Assembly: GCA_903960135.1 (NCBI GenBank)
Contig: CAJBZP010000128.1
Span: 1-59,013 of the forward strand
Direction of reading: 5' to 3'
DNA: 59,013 bases
DNA from: an uncultured Actinomycetes bacterium
GTDB lineage: Bacteria > Actinomycetota > Actinomycetes > S36-B12
Shown here: positions 34,346 to 42,659 of the stretch, in pieces
Layout of the letters: the number at the start of each line of letters is the position of its first letter
Numbering within the stretch: position 1 is the stretch's first letter
Notes under the pieces: model-generated
Databases searched by the model: none
What the model saw: the letters and a program-made list of their open reading frames with translations, nothing else
Told to the model about the DNA's origin: nothing
Program-made: the position numbers and the translations under genes

Positions 34346-35311
34346 ATGTCCGATATCCCGGTAATTGACCTAAGCGGTCTCGGTGACTCGGCGGCTGCCG
34401 ACAACCAAATCAGTCAAGACCTGCTCGACGCATACAGCGAGGTCGGCTTCGGCTATGTAATCAATCACCCAGTTTCCCCAGACCTGCTGGCTGCCGTATT
34501 CGAGCAATCCCGCAAATTTCATGACCTGCCCTTAGCCCGCAAACTCGCGATCAAGCTCGACACATCGCACCGCGGATACATACCTTTCAAGGCGTCGACC
34601 GACGTGAACTCATCGCTCGAGAAAGTCACTAAGCCAAATCTGAGTGAATCATTCATGATGATGCGAGACCTTGGGCCAGCACATGTCGACGTAATCGCGG
34701 GGGAGTATTTATCCGGACCCAACCAGTGGCCGGCCGACCTACCCGGGTTCCAAGAGACCATGCTTGAGTATCACGATGCAATGAGCGCTTTTGGCCGGTC
34801 GCTAATCGGGGTTATCGCAACCGGCCTTGGCGATGACGGGCAACTGGCAGAATCCTTTGACTCACCCACCACTTGGCTCAGGTTGCTGCATTATCCGCCC
34901 CAGGAGCCAGCAGCCCCGGCCGACGAATATGGATCAGCGCCGCATCGTGATTTCGGGGCGATCACCTTGTTAGCCCAGGACGATGTTGGCGGGCTAAGTG
35001 TCAAAACTACCGATGGCCGGTGGGCTGATGTCACGCCGATGCCGGGCGCCTTTGTGCTAAACGTGGGCGACATGCTCAGCCGGTGGAGTAATGGGCGCTT
35101 GCTCTCGACTCCGCACCGCGTAACAAACCGCAGCGGCCGGGAGCGGTACTCGGTCCCATTTTTCTTTGACCCACATGTCCGCACGGTGATCGCGCCATTG
35201 ACAAGTTGTGTGCCCCCGGGGCAGACCCCCGCATTCCCGCCACTAGTTTTCGGTGATTTCCTGCGGGCCGAGTTGGAGTCGGCGTATTTAGCCCACCAAC
35301 CGGCCGGTTGA
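34346..35311 (+). CDS. 2-oxoglutarate/Fe(II) dioxygenase, isopenicillin N synthase-like
   Basis: A 321-residue member of the IPNS/2OG oxygenase family. The N-terminal domain (IPVIDLSGL; GFGYVINHPV) is followed by the iron-binding triad: His and Asp in SAPHRDFGAITLL and a distal His in STPHRVTNR. The Arg of RYSVPFFFDP should bind 2-oxoglutarate. It should hydroxylate or oxidise a small metabolite. It is co-transcribed with the VOC-cupin gene, two bases apart. The substrate cannot be read. Confidence 0.8.
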   Translation: MSDIPVIDLSGLGDSAAADNQISQDLLDAYSEVGFGYVINHPVSPDLLAAVFEQSRKFHDLPLARKLAIKLDTSHRGYIPFKASTDVNSSLEKVTKPNLSESFMMMRDLGPAHVDVIAGEYLSGPNQWPADLPGFQETMLEYHDAMSAFGRSLIGVIATGLGDDGQLAESFDSPTTWLRLLHYPPQEPAAPADEYGSAPHRDFGAITLLAQDDVGGLSVKTTDGRWADVTPMPGAFVLNVGDMLSRWSNGRLLSTPHRVTNRSGRERYSVPFFFDPHVRTVIAPLTSCVPPGQTPAFPPLVFGDFLRAELESAYLAHQPAG

Positions 35312-35322
35312 ATTGCTTCCGT

Positions 35323-35340
35323 GATACCCCATGGGGTATC
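35323..35340. promoter_or_regulatory. Perfect CsoR/CstR-type operator
   Basis: GATACCCCATGGGGTATC is an 18-base perfect palindrome with the C- and G-tracts typical of DNA sites for the CsoR/RcnR/CstR family. It lies 40 bases before the start of a gene for exactly that family, so autoregulation of the repressor-CoADR operon is very likely. Confidence 0.75.
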
Positions 35341-35379
35341 CTGCGGAGACAGTATTAATCCGCGGATCCGGGAGGTCAA

Positions 35380-35679
35380 GTGGCTACAAAGAAGGCAGCA
35401 GCGCCAATAGCCCACGTGTTATCGGATCAAGAGCGCCTTGCGGAGATCATCAAGCGCCTGTCGCGGGCCCAGGGCCAACTTGGCGGCATCATCAAGATGC
35501 TTGAGACCGGCCGCAGTTGCGATGAGGTCATCACGCAGATTGCGGCGGTTGGCAAGGCCATCGATACCGCTGCTTTTACGCTGATTTCATCGAGCCTCAA
35601 GGAATGCATACAAGAGGATCGTTCCGATGCCGATGCGGTTTCGGCTCAACTTCAACGCCTCTTCCTGATATTGGCCTAA
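35380..35679 (+). CDS. CsoR-family repressor, CstR-like persulfide sensor
   Basis: A 99-residue all-helical DUF156 protein. Two cysteines, Cys47 (GRSCDEVITQ) and Cys76 (SLKECIQE), occupy the family's sensing positions. The copper-binding His four residues before the second Cys is Ser72 here, so a copper site is unlikely. A cysteine pair without this His is the pattern of CstR-type repressors that react with persulfides. The next gene encodes a CoA-disulfide reductase-rhodanese, which fits sulfur handling. The start is GTG with GGGAGG just upstream, and a perfect palindrome lies before it. Confidence 0.8.
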   Translation: MATKKAAAPIAHVLSDQERLAEIIKRLSRAQGQLGGIIKMLETGRSCDEVITQIAAVGKAIDTAAFTLISSSLKECIQEDRSDADAVSAQLQRLFLILA

Positions 35680-35689
35680 GGAGCACGAA

Positions 35690-37378
35690 GTGCAAAGGCG
35701 AGTAGTAATCGTGGGCGGGGTCGCGGGCGGGATGTCCGCGGCTACTCGATTGCGCCGACTAGATGCCACCGCATCCATTGTGGTTCTCGAGCGCAGTTCA
35801 TATGTCTCTTATGCCAATTGCGGGCTGCCCTACTTCGTTGGCGGTGTCATAGCCTCGCAAAGTGACCTTCTCCTACAGACTCCCGCCAGTTTGCATGCCA
35901 GGTTTGATCTAGATGTGCGGGTCATGAACGAGGTGCTAGGCATCGATCGTGCGGCCAAGACCGTGTTAGTTCGCGATCTGGAAGCCGAGCACGACTATGA
36001 ACTTTCCTATGATGAATTAATTCTTAGCCCGGGAGCTCAACCCGTGGTCCCGCCCATTCCTGGTATCGAGCGGGCATTGACTTTGCGCACAGTGGAGGAT
36101 GTCGAACGCATCGTCGCGGCCGTAAATTCCGCGCCCAAGAGCGCCGTCGTTATCGGCGGTGGATTTATTGGTGTCGAGACGGCCGAAAATCTGGCACATC
36201 GTCGCATCCCCACGACGATTGTTGAGGCAATGGCGCAAGTACTTGCCCCGCTGGACCCAGAGATGGCAATACCGGTTGCAAATGAAATTCGTCGACACGG
36301 TGTCGAGTTGCGTTTAGGAGTTTCGGTAGCTGCCATCCATGGTGCTGAAGTCGAATTGTCTGATGGCTCCAGGGTCCCTGCTGAGATGGTGATTTTGGCA
36401 ATTGGGGTGCGCCCGGACGTCACATTGGCTCGCGCTGCCGGCCTCGACATCGGTCCGCGTGGCGGGATTCAAGTTGATGACATGAATCGGACGAGTGACC
36501 ATTTCATCTATGCCGTAGGTGATGCCGCCGAGAAGAGTGATGCACTCGATGGCCAGTCAGCGCTGGTCCCATTGGCTAATATTGCAAACCGCCAAGGTCG
36601 CGTGGTCGCAGATCACATCATGGGCCGACCGGTGCGGCCGGTCACTACCATCGGCACGGCTATCGTCAAGGTCTTCGATCTGGCAATCGCGACGACCGGG
36701 TGGAACGAGAAACGACTTATTGCTGCTGGGTTGCCCTTCCAGATCATCCATACCCACCCGGGCTCGCACGCCGGCTACTACCCAGGTGCCAAGACAATGG
36801 CGCTCAAGTTGATTATCAGTCCCGTTGATGGGGCAATTCTCGGTGCGCAAGGGGTCGGACGCGAAGGCGTCGATAAGCGCATCGACGTCGTCGCCACTGC
36901 TATTCGAGCCGGGCTCACCGCTCCCGACCTCGCTGACCTTGAGCTGGCATACGCACCACCATTTGGATCAGCCAAGGATCCGGTCAACATGCTCGGCTAC
37001 ATCGCCGAGAACCTACTGTCTGGACTGACCGTGAATGCACAGTGGAGTGAGGTAGCAAAGCTCAGCGCACTCGGTTACCAGATCATTGATGTGCGATCGG
37101 CAAGTGAATTTAGTGCCGGCACGATCCCCGGAGCGATCAGCATTCCAGTTGATGAGATCCGCGCGAGGCTTGCTGAAATCACGGCCCCAAATGTGCTGAT
37201 CACCTGCCAAGTTGGCCACCGCGGCCATACCGCAACCATGTTCTTACGCGAGCAGGGAATAAACGCGGTGAACCTCGATGGCGGCTACCAGACTTGGCGG
37301 CATTCCCCAGCTTTTGTTCTGAGCAGCAAGTCAATGTCAATCCAGCCAACCATCGAAATGGAGCCCGTTCGTGTGTAG
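35690..37378 (+). CDS. CoA-disulfide reductase with C-terminal rhodanese domain
   Basis: A 562-residue flavoprotein. The FAD motif is VVIVGGVAGGMSAATRLRRL, and the single redox Cys44 is in SYANCGLPYF, as in CoA-disulfide and CoA-persulfide reductases. A second NAD(P)-binding motif (AVVIGGGFIGVETAEN) and the dimer domain follow. From about residue 465 is a rhodanese domain with active Cys506 (LITCQVGHRGHTA). It should reduce CoA disulfides or persulfides and handle sulfane sulfur. It is ten bases after the CstR-like gene. The end overlaps the start of a small Cys-rich gene. Confidence 0.85.
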   Translation: MQRRVVIVGGVAGGMSAATRLRRLDATASIVVLERSSYVSYANCGLPYFVGGVIASQSDLLLQTPASLHARFDLDVRVMNEVLGIDRAAKTVLVRDLEAEHDYELSYDELILSPGAQPVVPPIPGIERALTLRTVEDVERIVAAVNSAPKSAVVIGGGFIGVETAENLAHRRIPTTIVEAMAQVLAPLDPEMAIPVANEIRRHGVELRLGVSVAAIHGAEVELSDGSRVPAEMVILAIGVRPDVTLARAAGLDIGPRGGIQVDDMNRTSDHFIYAVGDAAEKSDALDGQSALVPLANIANRQGRVVADHIMGRPVRPVTTIGTAIVKVFDLAIATTGWNEKRLIAAGLPFQIIHTHPGSHAGYYPGAKTMALKLIISPVDGAILGAQGVGREGVDKRIDVVATAIRAGLTAPDLADLELAYAPPFGSAKDPVNMLGYIAENLLSGLTVNAQWSEVAKLSALGYQIIDVRSASEFSAGTIPGAISIPVDEIRARLAEITAPNVLITCQVGHRGHTATMFLREQGINAVNLDGGYQTWRHSPAFVLSSKSMSIQPTIEMEPVRV

Positions 37379-37505
37379 CCCCGCCACCTGTTCAACCTGC
37401 AAGAAGATCACCTACACCGGCTGCGGCGAGCATGTCGAGCAGGTGCTGGGGAGTTTCCCGGCAAGTGCCCGCTGTGATTGTCACATAGGAACTTCAGCGA
37501 GGTAG
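37371..37505 (+). CDS. Small Cys-rich protein (44 residues)
   Basis: A GTG-started frame of 44 codons overlaps the last eight bases of the reductase gene and is read in a different frame. The product (MCSPATCSTCKKITYTGCGE to ARCDCH) has six cysteines: Cys2, Cys7, Cys10, Cys18, Cys35 and Cys37. It resembles short actinobacterial proteins of the MCxxxTCxxCxKxTxxGCGxHV type found near sulfur genes. The CxxC and CDC patterns suggest metal or persulfide binding. No separate ribosome site is visible, so coupling to the reductase is likely. Confidence 0.6.
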   Translation: MCSPATCSTCKKITYTGCGEHVEQVLGSFPASARCDCHIGTSAR

Positions 37506-37542
37506 AGTCTCGACTGCTCAGGTAACCACCAGGAGGAGTCGA

Positions 37543-38313
37543 ATGGATTCATCAGCGGGAAACTTGCGCGGTAAGCGCGCCCTCGTGACCGGTGCATCGC
37601 GAGGTATTGGGCGCGAAATTTCCTTGTCTTACGCGCGTGCCGGCGCCGATGTTGCGGTAGCGGCGCGAAATGCGGAGGCCCTGCTCGAGCTTCAAGGTGA
37701 GATATCAGCATTGGGGCGCAAATGTGTAGTCATCGCGGCCGACGTCACCCAAGATGGGGCTGCGTCAGACATTGTCGAGCAGGCGGTCATGGGTCTTGGC
37801 GGCCTCGATATTTTGGTCAACAATGCCGGCGGCAATAGTTTTTCAGTAGCCCTGCAATCAATGAAGTTCAGCGGCTGGCAAAAAACGATGACGCTAAATG
37901 TCGATTCAATTGTGCTGCTCATTCAATCCGCTCTTCCAGCCCTCATCGAAAGTGGAAACGCATCCATCATTAACGTCGCCTCGGTCGCCGGCCTGCGGGG
38001 TGCGCCGTTAATGTCGCACTACGGTGCCGCTAAGGCCGCCTTAATTTCATTGACGCAGAGCCTGGCGATTGAGGTTGCAGCGCAAGGGGTGCGGGTCAAC
38101 GCCTTGGTACCCGGCTGGATCGAGACCGACCTCACGGGTTTCTTAAGGTCTGAAGACACCATTGAGCAAGGGCTGTTGAGTCAAGTGCCGATGGGGCGCT
38201 GGGGCCGATCAAGTGAGATCGCCGAGGGGGCGCTCTTCTTGGCAAGTGATGCATCGTCGTTTATGACCGGGCAGTTACTCGTGTTGGATGGTGGGCTGAG
38301 CGCTCGCCCCTAG
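37543..38313 (+). CDS. Short-chain dehydrogenase/reductase
   Basis: A 256-residue classical SDR. The nucleotide motif is ALVTGASRGIGREI near residue 12, followed by NNAGG, a catalytic Ser and the active-site YGAAKAAL (YxxxK). The closing LVLDGGLSARP is common in 3-oxoacyl-ACP reductase and glucose dehydrogenase-like members. An AGGAGGAG site sits just before the ATG. It is a separate unit from the sulfur operon by 37 bases. The substrate is unknown. Confidence 0.8.
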   Translation: MDSSAGNLRGKRALVTGASRGIGREISLSYARAGADVAVAARNAEALLELQGEISALGRKCVVIAADVTQDGAASDIVEQAVMGLGGLDILVNNAGGNSFSVALQSMKFSGWQKTMTLNVDSIVLLIQSALPALIESGNASIINVASVAGLRGAPLMSHYGAAKAALISLTQSLAIEVAAQGVRVNALVPGWIETDLTGFLRSEDTIEQGLLSQVPMGRWGRSSEIAEGALFLASDASSFMTGQLLVLDGGLSARP

Positions 38314-38323
38314 GTCATTGTGA

Positions 38324-38776
38324 TCACATGCGGTTGGAGTAGTCCCAAGAGGTGATCACCAGGTGGTCAATTCGGATGGCGACTTCGTGCTCAATGCGTG
38401 AAAGTAGCCAAGCCGCCAGCTGCGAATCACTTGAAATCGAATACCGCTCGAACAGTTTCGGCAGCAGATCGGCGGCATCGGGGGCACTGAGACTTGCCAG
38501 GCCGGTGCCCCGAAGGCCGCGGTAAGGGGGTTGGTCGGCAGATATCTCGAATCCACAATTCGGGTTCCGGCGGAGGCGCTTTGCGACTACGGAGTCGGCC
38601 TGGGTGCAGCACCAAAGGGCGTCGTCATCGAATAGATACCAAAGTGATTGCACCAACGGGCTGGCTTTGCCTGCGGTGGCGAGCCTTATTGGGATACAGG
38701 TGCGGCGCAGATAGGTGCGGATTTCGGCCTCGGTCCATGGTCCTGAGCGCAGCGTTACACCAACTTGGCCACTCAT
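38324..38776 (-). CDS. Pyridoxamine 5'-phosphate oxidase-fold flavin protein
   Basis: A 150-residue split-barrel flavoprotein of the PPOX class. Relevant parts are IRLATAGKASPLVQSLWYLF, ALWCCTQADSVVAKRLRRN and PYRGLRGTGLASL. Such proteins bind FMN, heme or F420. It is the last gene of a three-gene minus-strand group with a strong GGGGG site that overlaps the end of the preceding small membrane gene. The reaction cannot be assigned. Confidence 0.7.
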   Translation of the reverse strand: MSGQVGVTLRSGPWTEAEIRTYLRRTCIPIRLATAGKASPLVQSLWYLFDDDALWCCTQADSVVAKRLRRNPNCGFEISADQPPYRGLRGTGLASLSAPDAADLLPKLFERYSISSDSQLAAWLLSRIEHEVAIRIDHLVITSWDYSNRM

Positions 38777-38781
38777 CCCCC

Positions 38782-38973
38782 TTAGCTCCGCAACTTACGC
38801 TGGGTGAAGAAGAAGGCCGCAATGACAATCGCCAGCACGATGATGAACAGCAAGGTCCAAAGATCGAACATTTGATTCACGAGCCGCACCGCGAGGGCAA
38901 GGCCGATCATGCAGGCGGCGAAGCCCTGTAGAAAGAGGGAGAATCGCAATTGCCGACGGGTCACCGGATCCAC
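38782..38973 (-). CDS. Small two-helix membrane protein
   Basis: A 63-residue protein with two hydrophobic helices (FLQGFAACMIGLALAVRL and LWTLLFIIVLAIVIAAFFF), an N-terminal basic stretch (VTRRQLRFS) and a basic tail (TQRKLRS). It is squeezed between the phosphatase and PPOX genes on the same strand, five bases before the latter. The start is GTG without a clear ribosome site. Function unknown; it may be missed by automated calling because of its size. Confidence 0.5.
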   Translation of the reverse strand: MDPVTRRQLRFSLFLQGFAACMIGLALAVRLVNQMFDLWTLLFIIVLAIVIAAFFFTQRKLRS

Positions 38974-39018
38974 GATGTGAGCGTACTTTGTGCGGGTAGT
39001 CGGTGCGTCCTTGGTGGG

Positions 39019-39609
39019 TTATTCGGCGTTCCATTGCCGAATAACTTGCTGCTCATGCTCGAACCCGAGGGCGGATAGTCGGGCCGGATCAAGTGCGAAG
39101 AGCCGGCCGTCGATGGGTGGTAAGCCCAACCAAGTCGCTGTCAGGATGCGCAGGACATGCCCGTGCGCGACGAGCACGCAGTCCTGACCTGCCGACACCG
39201 TTGGCCGACATTTATCGATAACCCGGGCTGTTCGCCTGGCCACATCGGTTAGTTGTTCACCCGGGGTTTGGCCCGGTGTTACCTGGTGGCGCCAAACCAC
39301 CCAATTCGGATCACCCTGTTCAGCTCGAATTTCCCTGGTGGTTCGGCCCTCCCAGGAACCGTAATCCCACTCGAGGAGGTCATCGGTGAATTCATCCGGA
39401 TGCAGGCCGGCAAGCTCGGCGGTCCTCCGACTTCGAGATAGTGGGCTGCAAAGCACCAAACCGGGGGTGACACCGGCTAACTCTTGGCCGGCAATTCGAG
39501 CTTGGGCTTCGCCGATCTCGGTGAGCGGGACGTCGGTGCGCCCGGTATGGCGAAGATCTCGACTCCACGCTGTCTCGCCATGTCTAATCAGCCATATTTT
39601 TCCCGTCAT
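39019..39609 (-). CDS. Histidine phosphatase-superfamily protein
   Basis: A 196-residue phosphoglycerate mutase-like phosphatase. The phosphohistidine motif is LIRHGETAWS at residues 7-16. A conserved Arg follows (SPLSRSRRTAEL), then Glu in LEWDYGSWEGRT and the second His in VLVAHGHVLRIL. It should remove phosphate from a sugar or nucleotide; the exact substrate is not clear. It is divergent from the amino-acid permease by 17 bases. Confidence 0.8.
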   Translation of the reverse strand: MTGKIWLIRHGETAWSRDLRHTGRTDVPLTEIGEAQARIAGQELAGVTPGLVLCSPLSRSRRTAELAGLHPDEFTDDLLEWDYGSWEGRTTREIRAEQGDPNWVVWRHQVTPGQTPGEQLTDVARRTARVIDKCRPTVSAGQDCVLVAHGHVLRILTATWLGLPPIDGRLFALDPARLSALGFEHEQQVIRQWNAE

Positions 39610-39626
39610 GGGGATAGCGTTTCACC

Positions 39627-41144
39627 GTGACATCCGAAACCGCAACTACCCCGGCTCAGCCCAGGCTCAAGGCCAATTCGCTGACCTTCGTGGATGCACT
39701 GGCGATTGGCTTGAATTCCACTTCTCCGGCCTATTCACTTGCTGCAGTACTTGGACCGATTGTCGTGTTGGTCGGTGTCAATGCACCCGGCGTGCTAATC
39801 GCATCCTTCGTGCCAATGCTGCTGATTGCCTCAGCATTTAACTACTTGAACAAAGTTGATCAGGACTGCGGAACCACATTCTCGTGGGTTGCGCGGGCGA
39901 TGGGTCCGTGGATGGGGTGGTTGGGTGGTTGGGCCATCGCCATGACCGGCGTACTTGTTGTCGGCTCACTCGCTGATGTAGCAGTTCGTTTCACTTTATT
40001 GATGTTCGGTCAGGATGAGATGGCCGAAAATCGATATCTGGTAATGGGTATCGCGGTGGTCGTCATAATCTTCATGACCTGGATTTGTGTAGTTGGAACG
40101 GAAGCGACCTCGAAACTGCAAAATGTCTTGGTGCTTGCGCAGATCGGCGGACTGCTAATTCTGGTCGCCGTCGCGCTGATCCGGGCGTTCACCGGTTCGG
40201 GTATACCGGGTGCTCCGTTGCCGGAGTGGTCCTGGCTTAATCCCTTTGGGCAAGGCTCCGGTGCGCTCACCGGTGGCCTGCTACTTGGGGTTTTTGCTTA
40301 TTGGGGTTGGGAGTCAGCTTTCAACCTAAGTGAGGAGACGAAAGATTCGTCGCGAATTCCCGGCCTTGCCGGGTTGGCGTCAACGGGGATTTTACTTGTC
40401 ACTTATGTCGGGACGGCCATTGCCGTTTTGGCATTCCTTGGTCCGAGTGTGCTAGCAGCCCACTCCGATCAGCAGGAAATGATTTTTGCCACTGTTGCCG
40501 GTGAAGCCCTAGGTGGCTGGAAGTGGATTGTCCTTGCGGCGGTCGCAACATCGGCGTTGGCGTCCACTCAGACCACGATCATCCCGGCCTCGCGCACCGC
40601 TCTATCGATGGCCCGCAATCAAGCCATCCCGAAATATTTCGGCAAGATTTCCGCGACGCGCCAAACTCCGAGTGTGTCGACCTGGTGGGTTGCGGCGATT
40701 GCAATCGTTTGGTACGTCGTAGTTAATCTCATCAGCACGAATGCGCTAATTGACTCCGTGACTGCACTTTCCATGCTGATTGCCTTTTACTACTCGCTCA
40801 CCGGATTTGCTTGCGCCGTGTACTACCGCCGCCAAGTGCTGCATAATCGCCGAGCCTTCTTCTTGATTGGCGTTGGGCCGGTCATTGGCTCAATCATGCT
40901 GGTGGCTCTATTGGTGTTGTCCGGAATGAGTATGGCGGACCCGACGAACTCCGCGACCGGTGAATCCTGGTTCGGAGTGGGCCCACCGCTGTTAATCGGC
41001 GCCTTCATCTTCTTGATGGGGATTATCTTCATGGTGGCCTCGCGCGTGTCGAACTCACCGTTTTGGCACCGCAAGCCGTGCGTTGTTGATCCGGCACTGG
41101 TACCGGTGGCTGATGGGGGTACCAAGGCGCACCACGCCAGTTGA
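39627..41144 (+). CDS. APC-family amino acid permease
   Basis: A 505-residue transporter with about twelve membrane segments. The N-terminal helix ALAIGLNSTSPAYSLAAVLG resembles the amino-acid/polyamine/organocation superfamily, as do DCGTTFSWVARAMGPWMGWL and the GWESAFNLSEETKDSSRIPG region. It should import an amino acid or amine with a coupled ion. The start is GTG. The gene stands alone, divergent from the phosphatase. Confidence 0.8.
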   Translation: MTSETATTPAQPRLKANSLTFVDALAIGLNSTSPAYSLAAVLGPIVVLVGVNAPGVLIASFVPMLLIASAFNYLNKVDQDCGTTFSWVARAMGPWMGWLGGWAIAMTGVLVVGSLADVAVRFTLLMFGQDEMAENRYLVMGIAVVVIIFMTWICVVGTEATSKLQNVLVLAQIGGLLILVAVALIRAFTGSGIPGAPLPEWSWLNPFGQGSGALTGGLLLGVFAYWGWESAFNLSEETKDSSRIPGLAGLASTGILLVTYVGTAIAVLAFLGPSVLAAHSDQQEMIFATVAGEALGGWKWIVLAAVATSALASTQTTIIPASRTALSMARNQAIPKYFGKISATRQTPSVSTWWVAAIAIVWYVVVNLISTNALIDSVTALSMLIAFYYSLTGFACAVYYRRQVLHNRRAFFLIGVGPVIGSIMLVALLVLSGMSMADPTNSATGESWFGVGPPLLIGAFIFLMGIIFMVASRVSNSPFWHRKPCVVDPALVPVADGGTKAHHAS

Positions 41145-41282
41145 TTCAACGGATTTCGTGTTTTCGGCGCAATGGCGTAGATTGCGGAGTCCGTAATACA
41201 TCTGCACGCGAGTCTTGGCACCATCGAGGTCGATTCCGGACCACAATCGAGACGCGCTTGTCGTCTTGATTGGATATTTTTA

Positions 41283-42659
41283 ATGAGTTCGAAATCTTCG
41301 AAGAGTGCTGTGCAATTTTCCGATTTGGGCATTGCTTCCGTTCTGGTTGATGTGCTCAAACGTGCCGGTATTAAGGAGCCATTCCCGATTCAGGCGGCGA
41401 CGATTCCTGATGCGGTTGCCGGCCGCGATGTGCTGGCCCGGGCCCAGACCGGATCCGGCAAGACCCTAGCTTTTGGCCTCGCGATGCTCACCAAGCTCGG
41501 TGGCCGTCGCGCCGAACCCCGTCAGCCCTTTGGCCTGATCTTGGTGCCAACTCGTGAACTCGCTATGCAGGTCAGCGATGCGTTGCAGCCGCTGTCCGAT
41601 GCCTGCGGGGTCCGTGGGCGGTTGATCGCCGGTGGCATGCCGTACATCAAGCAGATTCAGGCTCTTGACCGTGGCGTCCATTATCTCGTTGCCACCCCTG
41701 GGCGCTTAGTCGATTTGGTAAACCGCGGATCAGTCGACCTCTCGAAAGTAACCTTCACGGTACTTGATGAGGCAGACCAGATGGCCGACATGGGTTTCAT
41801 GCCGATCGTTCGTGAAATCCTCGACCTCACCAGTCGAGGCAGCCAACGGCTACTTTTCAGTGCGACACTCGATGGCGATGTCGATGCGTTGATCAAGCGC
41901 TATATGAAGGATCCGGTTCGGCATTCGCTGTCACCGGCTCAGGCATCAGTCGACACCATGGACCACCACGTCCTGCTTGTGCACCCGGCTGATAAGAACG
42001 AAGTTGTCACGCAAATCGGTGCTCGTGATGGTCGCACCATTTTCTTCGTCCGCACTCAAGCGGGCGTTGACCGACTAGCTGACTACATGACGTCGCAGGG
42101 TGTTGCTGCTGGTGCGCTGCACGGTGGTAAATCACAGGCGGTGCGTACGCGCACCCTCGCCGATTTCCGCGCCGGCGTCACCCCGGCACTCGTGGCAACA
42201 GATGTCGCTGCCCGCGGCATCCACGTCGACGGTATTAGTTTGGTAGTCCATGTGGATGCGCCCAATGATCCAAAGGATTACCTCCACCGCGCGGGCCGCA
42301 CCGCACGCGCCGGTGAATCCGGCACGGTGGTGACTTTGGGTTCACCCCGCCAGCAGCGTCACATCAGCGCACTTACCTCGAAGGCCGGGGTGAAACCGGC
42401 GGTGGCTCGGGTGCGTCCGGGTGATGCGCAGTTAATTTCAATTACGGGTGCGCAGGAGCCATCGGGTATCGCTTGGTTCCCGCCGAAAGAAAAGCCGGCA
42501 AAGCCGGCATTTCGCCAAGGCCAAGGTCGAGGTGGCCCTCGAGGACAACGTGGCCCGCGCCAACACTCAAATGATCGCCCATCCGGTGGACGTCCCGGTG
42601 GGCATCGCAAAGCGGCAAAAAGCGGTACCGCCCGTAATAGCAAACAAAGCCCTAGATAA
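41283..42659 (+). CDS. DEAD-box RNA helicase
   Basis: A 458-residue ATP-dependent RNA helicase. Motifs in order: FPIQAATIP (Q motif), AQTGSGKT (I), PTRELA (Ia), DEAD (II), FSAT (III), and the second RecA domain with ARGIHVDG (V) and HRAGRTAR (VI). The C-terminal tail is rich in Gly, Arg and Lys (GQGRGGPRGQRGPRQ), a likely RNA-binding extension. It should remodel RNA, as in ribosome assembly or cold response. No Shine-Dalgarno sequence precedes the ATG, so the message may be leaderless. Its end overlaps the convergent gene by eight bases. The 138-base upstream gap shows nothing clear. Confidence 0.9.
   Translation: MSSKSSKSAVQFSDLGIASVLVDVLKRAGIKEPFPIQAATIPDAVAGRDVLARAQTGSGKTLAFGLAMLTKLGGRRAEPRQPFGLILVPTRELAMQVSDALQPLSDACGVRGRLIAGGMPYIKQIQALDRGVHYLVATPGRLVDLVNRGSVDLSKVTFTVLDEADQMADMGFMPIVREILDLTSRGSQRLLFSATLDGDVDALIKRYMKDPVRHSLSPAQASVDTMDHHVLLVHPADKNEVVTQIGARDGRTIFFVRTQAGVDRLADYMTSQGVAAGALHGGKSQAVRTRTLADFRAGVTPALVATDVAARGIHVDGISLVVHVDAPNDPKDYLHRAGRTARAGESGTVVTLGSPRQQRHISALTSKAGVKPAVARVRPGDAQLISITGAQEPSGIAWFPPKEKPAKPAFRQGQGRGGPRGQRGPRQHSNDRPSGGRPGGHRKAAKSGTARNSKQSPR

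Noticed and set aside
38494-38931. 145-codon plus-strand frame
   Set aside because: It is antisense to the PPOX and small membrane genes and is rich in arginine and charged residues without domain signs.
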